In this document: one piece after another, positions 1 through 8,076 of the stretch
How positions within the stretch are numbered: position 1 is the first letter of the stretch
Layout of the letters: each line of letters opens with the position of its first letter
NCBI GenBank assembly: GCA_009746045.1
Contig: RPFO01001334.1
Location: 1 to 25,557 of the forward strand
Length of the DNA stretch: 25,557 nucleotides
Origin: Mesostigma viride
Lineage: Eukaryota; Streptophyta; Mesostigmatophyceae; Mesostigmatales; Mesostigmataceae
Reading direction: 5' to 3'
Notes under the pieces: generated by a model
Seen by the model: the letters and a program-made list of their open reading frames with translations, nothing else
Told to the model about the DNA's origin: nothing
Databases searched by the model: none
Made by a program: the position numbers and the translations under genes

Positions 1-448
1 ACGCTAGTGCCCAGCTTAGTGGGGAGCATGTCCGATGTCCGGGAAGATCATCATGGCTATACAAGAGCTAGGGCATGGCTTCTCAAGGCCCGTGCACCTA
101 CTAGAGCAGGGGTAGCTTACATTCCCACCCTTGCATGAAGTAGCCTAGCTAGAATGTATTAAAAGCCATATGCCCCTTCTCAGGGATATAGGCTACATTG
201 ACTCCCAACGGAGTGATGTTGATAATTAATTAATGAATTAATGAATGGCTTCTCAACAGAGAGCAGCTCTCTGCATTATTAGGCATAGCATGGCTAAATT
301 CTTAGTGCAAAATCCATCAGTGGGGTCCCATTATAGGCATGGCTTGGCTAAATTCTGAAGGCATCATCCATGGGGGCCATTATGGGCGCACATGCGCGTG
401 GGCCACATGCTAGGCTAAGCCTGACTAGAATCTACACTACTGGTATAA
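1..448. other. non-coding stretch with hairpin and tandem repeat
   Basis: I see no convincing coding sequence here. At 196-218 there is a small hairpin (inner stem ACTCC/GGAGT, loop CAAC, outer stem CAT/ATG) followed by TTAA-rich sequence at 221-250. The same arrangement occurs at 15491-15561 and 23447-23494 in the opposite orientation. Between about 278 and 385 an imperfect tandem duplication of roughly 53 bp is visible, keyed by 'catggctaaattct' / 'ttggctaaattct'. The short open frame starting at 370 only becomes meaningful where the family-2 retrotransposon fragment begins at 449. Confidence 0.6.
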
Positions 449-815
449 ACGTTTCGGTGGCGCGGCCCTTGGCTCTTAGCCACGTGGCTGGGGCCTCCCT
501 CACGGCAGGTTACACGGCGGACCGGCGGAGCGGGCCAAGCTCCGGGCCTACGGCGACGTCGGGCACCATCGTGTGGTGCCCTTTGTCCTGGAGGAGTTTG
601 GGGCCATGGGGCCCCTGACCTCCGCCTTCTTCAAGGAGTGTTGCCGGCTCCGGGAGGACCGGCTGGACCTGGAGGGCCAGCGGGCCCCATGGTCGGCGCG
701 GACCTGGACGTCATATTGGCGTCAGCGCTAATTGTCGGTGGCGCTGACTCGGGCCATGGCTGACATCATGCTCCGCCGTACGCGGGCTGATTTTGCGGTG
801 CAGCAGGGCTATTAG
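449..815 (+). pseudogene. C-terminal fragment of family-2 RT/endonuclease protein
   Basis: The translation matches the end of the family-2 protein: the DVSVARPLALSH stretch at the close of the endonuclease core, then the EEFGAMGP and WRQRLS segments, ending in a TAG at 813-815. Two lesions are visible against the copy at 2437-2946. One G is missing at about 525 (ggaccggcgg instead of ggaccgggcgg), which shifts the frame. An 'aat' insertion near 731 creates an in-frame stop after WRQR. It lacks the RT domain, the zinc knuckle and the first catalytic Asp, so it cannot be functional. Confidence 0.8.
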
Positions 816-955
816 GTTCCTCCCGTTAGGCGTTTCCATTGGTCTTATCGTCGTATAGCGCTTTGACATGGCTCTGTATATAGGTTTATAGCTGGGCGTT
901 TGCTTTGGTTTGAGTGATTTCACTCTGCTGTAAGTAATTATATTTTTATAATATA
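449..955 (+). mobile_element. 5'-truncated 3' end of family-2 non-LTR retrotransposon (copy 1)
   Basis: From 449 the sequence matches the endonuclease-domain end of the family-2 element at 14745-15243 and the copy at 2580-3075. It comprises the last part of the coding region to the TAG at 813-815, plus a 3' UTR that ends in an AT tract at about 941-958. There it abuts the 3' end of an inverted family-1 element. Upstream of 449 the similarity stops abruptly, as expected for 5' truncation during target-primed reverse transcription. The coding part is broken and the copy is non-autonomous. Confidence 0.85.
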
Positions 956-958
956 TAT

Positions 959-2415
959 ATATTCATTGAGAATGATAGATTACGGAGGTGAGATAGGCAT
1001 GCAACATAAGGAAAAACCCGATAACTGGGAGAATAACCCTGAAGAAATTAATAGTAATCTGACACAGACATCCAAGGATCACGCCAGCGGCACAAGGTAC
1101 AACTAACTATACATCACAAAACTACACGCAGCAACAGCGCTGCCGGCCCACCATGCAGGCCTGGAAGGGATCTAGACCGCATGGGTCGCGACAAAGTCGG
1201 CCCGGGTGCGGCGGAATAACACATCAGCCACGGTGCGAGTGAGGGCGAGTGACAGGCGCTGCCGCCAATACGAGGACCACGTGCGGGCCGACCACGGGGC
1301 GGTCTGACCCTCGAGGTCGAGGCGGTCTTCACGGCGCTGGCAGCACTCGTGGAAAAACTCCGCTGTCTTGGGGCCCATGGCCCCGAACTCCTCAAGGACA
1401 AAGGGGATGACCCGGTGGGGCCCCACATTGCCGTAGGAGGCAAACTTGTCGCGCTCAGCCACAGTGGCAGCAGCGCCGGCATCCACAGCCGCCCGGAGGA
1501 TGTGGCGACCGGAAAGCGGCCGAGCCACGGAGACATCGATGAGCAGGTGGCAACCCTGCCCGTCGTAGTCAAGCACGGTAATGTCGGGGCGGTGGTTGGG
1601 TGAGTAGAGGGCGGCCGCATCCGCGTCCTCGCACTTGATGGTGGAGTGGGGAAAGACCGACCGAACCATGGCACACACCACCCGGAGGAGAGCGGTATGG
1701 AGATAGAGGAACCAGTTCTGGTTCTGCTGGCCACCCATGCACGCGATGTAGTGCGTCCCAGTAGTATCCAGAGCAAGCCCGCAGCTGCCGCAGGACGCAC
1801 CCGCCGTGATGAGAGGTTGCGGGGCAAAGAGCTGGTGGCGGAGAGCGATGGCGTAAAGGGCCGGAACCAGCGTGAACAAAGGGCTCATGGGGAGGGCGCG
1901 CAGGAATGCGGACCCCACGCTCCCCTCAAGGGAAACGGAGTGAAGCCAAGCCTTCCCCTGATCGTTCAAGCTCGCATGCAGACCCATCCAGTCGGCACAG
2001 TGTAGTATACCCGCGTAGGTCTTTTGTTGTTTTTCATGAACGCAGGCAGGGAAGACACTAGGACTGACGACAGTAGACACGCCGGGCGTGCCCCGGGGCA
2101 GGCGACGGTGGACGGCCTGAGCGGGGCGGACGAGGTCGCAAGCCTGCTGGATCCCGAGGTAAGAATCCTGCACAGCCTGCACAAAGGGGAAGGGGGATGG
2201 GGTGACCAAGTCGGGAATGGCGCTGACGGCGCTGGGGACCAACCGGCGGATCTCCGCCCAGGCCTGAGCAACAGAGCCAAGGAAGGCGGCGGGGGCGAGG
2301 CGGGCGGCGCGGGTGAGCCCACACCCGCCCATGCGGCAGGGGAGGGTGGCCAAGCGCATGGAGTGAGCTGGCAGGCTAGGGCCGGGGAGGAGCACCTGCA
2401 AGGCGGCCTGAATGC
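959..2415 (-). mobile_element. 5'-truncated family-1 non-LTR retrotransposon (copy 1)
   Basis: Read on the minus strand, this is the 3' quarter of the family-1 element: C-terminal coding region (2415 down to the TAG at 1172-1174) and a roughly 210-bp 3' UTR ending at about 959 in sequence complementary to 'attcattgagaat'. It is nearly identical to 3350-4805; I count about five substitutions over 1.45 kb. At 2415 it stops abruptly, and an 18-bp AT-rich spacer (TATATATATTCCC-like) separates it from the next family-2 copy. That is consistent with an independent 5'-truncated insertion or a local duplication. Confidence 0.85.
1172..2415 (-). pseudogene. C-terminal zinc-knuckle/restriction-like endonuclease part of family-1 protein
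   Basis: An open frame of about 410 residues with no internal stop. It lacks the RT domain, so it is the truncated tail of a longer protein. Counting from the ATG at 2399-2401, a C-x2-C-x9-H-x3-C knuckle lies at Cys204, Cys207, His217 and Cys221. The restriction-like endonuclease core follows: R271-P272-D273, fifteen residues, then Asp289 (LLIDVSV). Downstream is the KFASYG and PFVLEEFGAMGP region that follows the core. In R2-group elements this zinc knuckle plus R/K-PD...D/E domain nicks the DNA target. That function is inferred from the family. The fragment ends VATHAV at the TAG. Confidence 0.8.
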
Positions 2416-2434
2416 CCTATATATATTCCCTATG

Positions 2435-3075
2435 CGGTGGTGCTCGCCATGATTCGGTCGGTTTTCCCCCACGCGAACATCCGGTCCGAGGATGCGGATG
2501 GCGCTGCCTTCTATTCCCCCAACCACCGGCCTGACATCGTGGTGCTGGACTTTGAGGGGGGTGGCCGGCATCTGCTTATTGACGTTTCGGTGGCGCGGCC
2601 CTTGGCTCTTAGCCACGTGGCTGGGGCCTCCCTCACGGCAGGTTACACGGCGGACCGGGCGGAGCGGGCCAAGCTCCTGGCCTACGGCGACGTCGGGCAC
2701 CATCGTGTGGTGCCCTTTGTCCTGGAGGAGTTTGGGGCCATGGGGCCCCTGACCTCCGCCTTCTTCAAGGAGTGTTGCCGGCTCCGGGAGGACCGGCTGG
2801 ACCTGGAGGGCCAGCGGGCCCCATGGTCGGCGCGGACCTGGACGTCATATTGGCGTCAGCGCTTGTCGGTGGCGCTGACTCGGGCCATGGCTGACATCAT
2901 GCTCCGCCGTACGCGGGCTGATTTTGCGGTGCAGCAGGGCTATTAGGTTCCTCCCGTTAGGCGTTTCCATTGGTCTTATCGTAGTATAGAGCTTTGACAT
3001 GGCTCTGTATATAGGTTTATAGCTGGGCGTTTGCTTTGGTTTGAGTGATTTCACTCTGCTGTAAGTAATTATATT
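2435..3075 (+). mobile_element. 5'-truncated family-2 non-LTR retrotransposon (copy 2)
   Basis: Matches 14595-15243 from 'cggtggtgctcgcc' onward: the endonuclease coding region to the TAG at 2944-2946, then the typical 3' UTR (ggttcctcccgttagg ... tttgagtgatttcactctg ... taagtaattatattttt). Its 5' side is an AT-rich spacer (2416-2434). Its 3' side is followed by two more copies of only the 3' UTR. The coding part is intact in frame but lacks the RT. Confidence 0.85.
2437..2946 (+). pseudogene. family-2 endonuclease-domain fragment, frame intact
   Basis: This 169-residue open frame begins at an internal Met after the zinc knuckle. It shows the endonuclease core intact: HRPD at about residues 41-44, LLIDVSVARP about fifteen residues later, then AERAKLLAYG and VVPFVLEEFGAMGP. 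It ends in RTRADFAVQQGY. Unlike copies 1 and 3 it has no frameshift in the GYTADRAERAK segment, so it is the best reference in this window for the family-2 C-terminus. With no RT it is a fragment, not a functional gene. Confidence 0.8.
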
Positions 3076-3103
3076 TTTAATATATATTCCCTATATATAT
3101 TCC

Positions 3104-3345
3104 CGGCTCTGTATATAGGTTTATAGCTGGGCGTTTGCTTTGGTTTGAGTGATTTCACTCTGTTGTAAGTAATTATATTTTTAATATATATTCCCTATAT
3201 ATATCTAAGGTTCCTCCCGTTAGGAGTTTCCATTGGTCTTATCGTAGTATAGAGATTTGACATGGCTCTGTATAGAGGTTTATAGCTGGGCGTTTGCTTT
3301 GGTTTGAGTGATTTCACTCTGCTGTAAGTAATTATATTATTATAA
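3104..3345 (+). repeat. two further stacked family-2 3' UTR ends
   Basis: After the 3' UTR of copy 2 (ending about 3075), the last roughly 85 bp of the same UTR recur at 3104-3187. A longer UTR piece (about 137 bp, starting ggttcctcccg) recurs at 3209-3345. The pieces are separated by near-identical AT spacers reading 'attccctatatatat'. Each piece is a 3'-anchored fragment of different length. This is the pattern left by serial, severely 5'-truncated insertions at one preferred AT-rich site, though slippage or unequal exchange is possible. Confidence 0.75.
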
Positions 3346-3561
3346 TATATATTCATTGAGAATGATAGATTACGGAGGTGAGATAGGCATGCAACATAAG
3401 GAAAAACCCGATAACTGGGAGAATAACCCTGAAGAAATTAATAGTAATCTGACACAGACATCCAAGGATCACGCCAGCGGCACAAGGTACAACTAACTAT
3501 ACATCACAAAACTACACGCAGCAACAGCGCTGCCGGCCCACCATGCAGGCCTGGAAGGGAT

Positions 3562-4829
3562 CTAGACCGCATGGGTCGCGACAAAGTCGGCCCGGGTGCG
3601 GCGGAATAACACATCAGCCACGGTGCGAGTGAGGGCGAGTGACAGGCGCTGCCGCCAATACGAGGACCACGTGCGGGCCGACCACGGGGCGGTCTGACCC
3701 TCGAGGTCGAGGCGGTCTTCACGGCGCTGGCAGCACTCGTGGAAAAACTCCGCTGTCTTGGGGCCCATGGCCCCGAACTCCTCAAGGACAAAGGGGATGA
3801 CCCGGTGGGGCCCCACATTGCCGTAGGAGGCAAACTTGTCGCGCTCAGCCACAGCGGCAGCAGCGCCGGCATCCACAGCCGCCCGGAGGATGTGGCGACC
3901 GGAAAGCGGCCGAGCCACGGAGACATCGATGAGCAGGTGGCAACCCTGCCCGTCGTAGTCAAGCACGGTAATGTCGGGGCGGTGGTTGGGTGAGTAGAGG
4001 GCGGCCCCATCCGCGTCCTCGCACTTGATGGTGGAGTGGGGAAAGACCGACCGAACCATGGCACACACCACCCGGAGGAGAGCGGTATGGAGATAGAGGA
4101 ACCAGTTCTGGTTCTGCTGGCCACCCATGCACGCGATGTAGTGCGTCCCAGTAGTATCCAGAGCAAGCCCGCAGCTGCCGCAGGACGCACCCGCCGTGAT
4201 GAGAGGTTGCGGGGCAAAGAGCTGGTGGCGGAGAGCGATGGCGTAAAGGGCCGGAACCAATGTGAACAAAGGGCTCATGGGGAGGGCGCGCAGGAATGCG
4301 GACCCCACGCTCCCCTCAAGGGAAACGGAGTGAAGCCAAGCCTTCCCCTGATCGTTCAAGCTCGCATGCAGACCCATCCAGTCGGCACAGTGTAGTATAC
4401 CCGCGTAGGTCTTTTGTTGTTTTTCATGAACGCAGGCAGGGAAGACACTAGGACTGACGACAGTGGACACGCCGGGCGTGCCCCGGGGCAGGCGACGGTG
4501 GACGGCCTGAGCGGGGCGGACGAGGTCGCAAGCCTGCTGGATCCCGAGGTAAGAATCCTGCACAGCCTGCACAAAGGGGAAGGGGGATGGGGTGACCAAG
4601 TCGGGAATGGCGCTGACGGCGCTGGGGACCAACCGGCGGATCTCCGCCCAGGCCTGAGCAACAGAGCCAAGGAAGGCGGCGGGGGCGAGGCGGGCGGCGC
4701 GGGTGAGCCCACACCCGCCCATGCGGCAGGGGAGGGTGGCCAAGCGCATGGAGTGAGCTGGCAGGCTAGGGCCGGGGAGGAGCACCTGCAAGGCGGCCTG
4801 AATGCGCTCGTCATGGCCTTCCGCGGCAA
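3562..4829 (-). pseudogene. family-1 C-terminal region: zinc knuckle and restriction-like endonuclease
   Basis: This is the downstream part of the family-1 protein after the CACTA insertion. The open frame continues upstream into the transposon terminus (to 5097), but those first 90 or so residues (FYHF/ITFYHFL-rich) are translated transposon repeats. From AAEGHDERI onward it is retrotransposon protein. Within the 511-residue frame the zinc knuckle is at about Cys306, Cys309, His319 and Cys323. The R-PD motif is at about 373-375 and the second acidic residue at about Asp391. The residue after it is V (DVSV), where PD-(D/E)xK nucleases have K. No internal stops are seen. The endonuclease role is inferred from R2-group elements. 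Confidence 0.8.
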
Positions 4830-4849
4830 CACTAGGAACTCGGGGGTGA

Positions 4850-5135
4850 TATAAGTGGTAAAAAGTGGTAAAATCTATATCACCCGGTGGTAAAAAGTGG
4901 TAAAAAGTGATAAAAAGTGATAAAAAGTGATAAAAAGTGGTAAAAAAGGGGTAAAACAGGTGGTAAAAGGTGGTAAAACAGGGGGTGGTAAAAGCCTTTA
5001 CCACCTCCATTTTACCACCTGACCGCCATCGTGGTAAAAAAATACCACCAGGTGGTAAAAACGAGGGTGAAAACAGGTGGTAAAAAATTACCACCATGGA
5101 GGTGAAAAAATCGGTGGTAAAAATGGTAAAAAATA
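4850..5135. repeat. left subterminal TGGTAAAA repeat array of the CACTA element
   Basis: There are many copies of (G)TGGTAAAAA and GTGATAAAAA with about 10-bp spacing, mostly direct, plus some inverted TTTACCACC copies around 5000-5020. The run at about 4900-4945 repeats 'gtgataaaaa' at almost exact 10-bp intervals. Subterminal motifs of this kind bind the transposase in known CACTA elements; that role is inferred here. Confidence 0.8.
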
Positions 5136-5161
5136 TGGAGGGAAAAAACGCAGATAGATCT

Positions 5162-5280
5162 CACTAGGAACTCGGCTTTGAGAATGGGTGAGAAAACACG
5201 TTTCTCACCCGGGTGAGATGACCCAAAAAAGGTGAGAAAAGGAGAAAACGTGAGAAAAATCTCAAAAAACAGGACGTGAA
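5162..5280 (+). mobile_element. second-type CACTA terminus nested inside the first
   Basis: At 5162 the sequence CACTAGGAACTCGGCTTTGA begins. It shares the first 13 bases with the outer transposon ends but continues differently, into repeats of GGTGAGAAAA (for example 5187-5197, 5230-5240) with one inverted TTTCTCACC copy. The identical 20-base terminus recurs at 25538-25557. I cannot find a matching complementary right end between here and 8076. This is therefore a solo end, a deleted nested element, or one end of a chimeric transposon. Confidence 0.65.
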
Positions 5281-6029
5281 TCAACAGCACTGGTCAAATC
5301 AGGGCAATCAAAATCGCTTCATTAAAATGTTTAAATAATAAATGTTTATAGCCGTCAAGAACCTATCGATTCATACTAGCCATTCAGAGGCTGTTCTGAA
5401 ATTGCACCCATTGATCATTTAATGAATCATCTATACAACACTGTGATGGCTTTATGACACATCCGTCATTGCCTTTCATCTTATACGATGGCAGCTAGTG
5501 GTTAACGAAGCTGGTCGCTTGCTAGGGCATCATGCTGACCGCTCCCATTTCATTCCCGTGGTGCCTGCAAGAATCCAAGCAAGCCGCGACACAATATGCA
5601 AGAGAACAAAAAGATATCAGATCCTTGACATAGACATCACCATTCTACAAGGAAGAGCTCGCCAGCACCTAACGGTCCATGCAGCAAATGTGTAGAATAC
5701 GATTGAAGACCCAACACTCACTCTTATGGCAAAGCAGCCCATACACATGAATCACACCATGCGCCAGATGTCACACGAGCAAGCCACAACGTTGTCGTCG
5801 GATCAGAAAGCAACAAACGTGAAAACGCTAGCGGCCCAAATCTGAGATTCCGCGGAACAGAGAAAATAAGAAAGCTCAGAAGCTACCAGCAAGGGATCGA
5901 ACATAGGACCTTTGGCATGATGCCGCGGCTGTGTGAGTCTCCTGATCCGAAGGCATCTCACTTAAGTAACGTTTCGAAACAGCCAAACTGCGAAAAACCT
6001 CTTACCGGAGAGTTTTGCCAATATCAAGG
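5281..6029. other. CACTA interior, no recognisable gene
   Basis: AT-balanced sequence with short open frames only. None shows a recognisable domain, and there is no transposase signature. I see no tandem array here. Confidence 0.5.
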
Positions 6030-6245
6030 AGACAACCAGCGCAGGTCAGAAATCGGGAGAATCCGGACCATGGTAGCTCGAGCCTGCCGTTATCTTGTCC
6101 GCGCTGTCGAGCCGTGCAGGATTATGAATATGAATGGAGATGGAAATGTGTAGCCTTACATGCGAAATAATGGCCGGCTGACGTGAAGAGCGACTAGATG
6201 ACCTAGACGGTGGGGCCGGAAACAGCTTGCTTGTTTGTGTTTCAT
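6030..6245 (-). repeat. segment shared (inverted) with the insertion at 18500-18720
   Basis: The minus strand of this stretch closely resembles 18500-18720. Shared blocks include 'agaaatcgggagaatccgga', 'gctcgagcctgccgttatct' and 'gactagatgacctagacgg'. Its inner end partly overlaps, in content, the direct copy at 6990-7085, so the transposon interior contains an imperfect inverted repeat. It is probably part of another repeat family captured by, or nested inside, the CACTA element. Confidence 0.75.
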
Positions 6246-6786
6246 CGTGGGCAACGAGTCCAACGAGTAACGACTACTTTCTCTGGGTTGCAAACTGCGG
6301 CAAATTGAACGCAAACCTCATCATGAAATCTTGACCGTCGAAAAGTAACGATCCGACGACTTATGCAGTATGCCGCGTAATTTTTTGCGGGAGAGCCGTT
6401 GGGCCGGTTCCCGACGCGGGCGACCAGTGGTTTGCATTAAGTTAACTTACCTGAAGTTTTCCAACAGAAGTTACCCAAGCCGCACGATGGCACTCATCGA
6501 CGGCCTCAGTCTGTTGACGCGTCGGCCCGATTTTGGCGGCACCCAATTTGACCCCAACGGTACCTACCGACGAAGGGCATACATTACCTTTCACGCGCAC
6601 CACGACCCCTTCGAGTTCTGCTATGGCGGTGGTGCCGTGGGGCCCGCATCAGACTGCGGGCCCTTATCTTCTATGGCGGTGCTGCCGTTGGGCCCGAATC
6701 AGACTGCAGGCCCTTTATGCAGGCGGGCCCTTAATGCATGTCACTTATTTATTCTTCTGCATACAAATATGAAGCAATGAAGTCGT
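6246..6786. other. CACTA interior with two 50-bp tandem hairpin units
   Basis: No recognisable protein. At 6621-6720 a 50-bp unit starting 'ctatggcggt' occurs twice with about 85% similarity. Each unit holds a GGGCCC...GGGCCC-type palindrome: in the first, GGGCCCGCA and TGCGGGCCC are separated by TCAGAC. A further GC-rich partial unit follows at about 6722-6731. The open frame at 6370-6780 overlaps these repeats and has no family resemblance that I can identify. Confidence 0.5.
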
Positions 6787-7085
6787 GTCCTCCGGATTTT
6801 TGCATTTGCACCGTGTGCAGTTCTTGGACGTTTGGAAACATGCATGGCATATGGCTAATGTAATGACTGACTAGCTAGACCGTTTCAGTGGTTTTTCATT
6901 TGCGGTTATTTCCTCGTAAATGGTGTGAAAGCGATCGCAGCAATGGTTCTCACCACTAGACACTCCCGGCCAGTGAAGCCCGATTAACGTCCTCATCAAG
7001 CAAGCTGTTTCCGGCCCCACTGTATAGGTCATCTTACAGTCGCTCTTTGCGTAAGCCAGCCATAATTTCAATGAACAAGGCTACA
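6787..7085 (+). repeat. segment shared (direct) with the insertion at 18308-18605
   Basis: Matches 18308-18605 in the same orientation with moderate divergence. Shared blocks include 'gcaccgtgtgcagttcttgg', 'agcgatcgcagcaatggt', 'tcaccactagacactcccgg' and 'gtaagccagccataatttca'. In the other locus this lies downstream of an RT-like coding fragment, so it may be 3' non-coding sequence of that element. Confidence 0.75.
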
Positions 7086-7750
7086 CATTTGCATACTCTT
7101 TTCTTGGTTATCGGTGTGCCTTTGTTTGAATGCAGGGGGGGTCGCTGTGCCGACACAACGCGTTCAACGTGCTGGGCATCAAATGAGGGCTCTGGGCGAC
7201 CACCAGTGCCCGACTAGTGTCACCACTGCCTTCCGGACCTGAGGGCGAGGCTGCAGCCGGAGCTGCAGACGTATTTTCAGGGCTTAGCGCAGCCGCCAGG
7301 CTGCCTGTGTCGAGGAGCGTTTGCTCATCACATATTGCGCAATAGCTTCGGAAAATTTTATCAGCGTGTGCGTCTTAGAAAGACGAAGCGATTGTGATAT
7401 TCACAGCCGAATTCGGTGCCCAAACGAGAAAGTTATGATCTCCGCTGTCAGCCATGGCTACCTCGTGGCTCGCTGCTTTGATGGTACATTGGCTATATTG
7501 TATGATAACCCTATAATGCACCTTAGTGGTGCTGAGTTTTTTTTCACATTAATGACTTAATGAAATAAAGCTCATGATTTTTCTCGTGGTATACTGTTGG
7601 GGCAGGCGCAGGCGCAAGAAGTCTCCTACGGTTGACAAACACCATATGTAGCAGGTTCACCTGACAACCATGCCAATATTTTGATGATTGAATGAATAAA
7701 GATGGTTTTCTTGTCGTTTTGCGCCTGACATTTTTGTCGGTTTAGCACTT
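7086..7750. other. CACTA interior, no recognisable gene
   Basis: Unassigned sequence. A short open frame at 7321-7560 has no motif I recognise. No repeats stand out before the right subterminal array. Confidence 0.45.
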
Positions 7751-8057
7751 GTGTTTTTACCACTTGTGTGCATGCTCATGTGGTATTTTTTTACCACTTT
7801 TTATCACTTCTTCGGTTTTACCACTTTTTATCACTTTTTACCACTTGCACAAGCCTTTTACCACCACTTTACCACTTTTTACCACAAAGTGGTAAAAAGT
7901 GGTAAAATATACCCACTTTTTTACCACTTTTTATCACTTTTTATCACTTTTTATCACTTTTTATCACTTTTTATCACTTTTTACCACCCTTAGACCTCTT
8001 TTACCACCTCGAGGTGGTAAAAAGGTGGTAAAAAGTGATAAAAAGTGGTAAATTTAC
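7751..8057. repeat. right subterminal TTTACCAC/TTTATCAC array of the CACTA element
   Basis: This is the inverted counterpart of the left array: many TTTTTACCAC and TTTTTATCAC units. At about 7917-7985 seven units follow each other with 10-bp periodicity, placing T5/A5 tracts in helical phase. Some units are inverted (7887-7907 and 8014-8050). Transposase-binding subterminal repeats are typical of this superfamily. Confidence 0.8.
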
Positions 8058-8076
8058 CACCCCCGAGTTCCTAGTG

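Larger units (their letters stand above)
4830..8076. mobile_element. CACTA-type DNA transposon, apparently non-autonomous
   Basis: The ends are perfect 19-bp terminal inverted repeats, CACTAGGAACTCGGGGGTG at 4830-4848 and its complement at 8058-8076. They begin CACTA and end TAGTG, as in the EnSpm/CACTA superfamily. The flanks read ...ccgcggcAA[element]AAgccgca. The uninterrupted family-1 copy near 21172-21184 has the site once, so a 2-bp AA target duplication is visible. Subterminal arrays of TGGTAAAAA-type repeats lie at both ends, another hallmark of CACTA elements. In the 2.4 kb interior I find no transposase-like protein, so it is probably mobilised in trans if active at all. Confidence 0.85.

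Noticed and set aside
711-923. Minus-strand short frames repeated over the family-2 3' UTR (711-923, 2845-3054).
   Set aside because: They recur only because the UTR recurs, and lie antisense to the coding end. Not independent genes.
4850-5135. Regularly repeated TGGTAAAA units, superficially like a CRISPR array.
   Set aside because: There are no unique spacers of constant length, and the array is mirrored at the other end of a transposon with CACTA termini.
5917-7560. Short open frames in the CACTA interior (for example 5917-6153, 6370-6780, 7321-7560).
   Set aside because: No motif, no conservation between the related segments in frame, and overlap with repeats.
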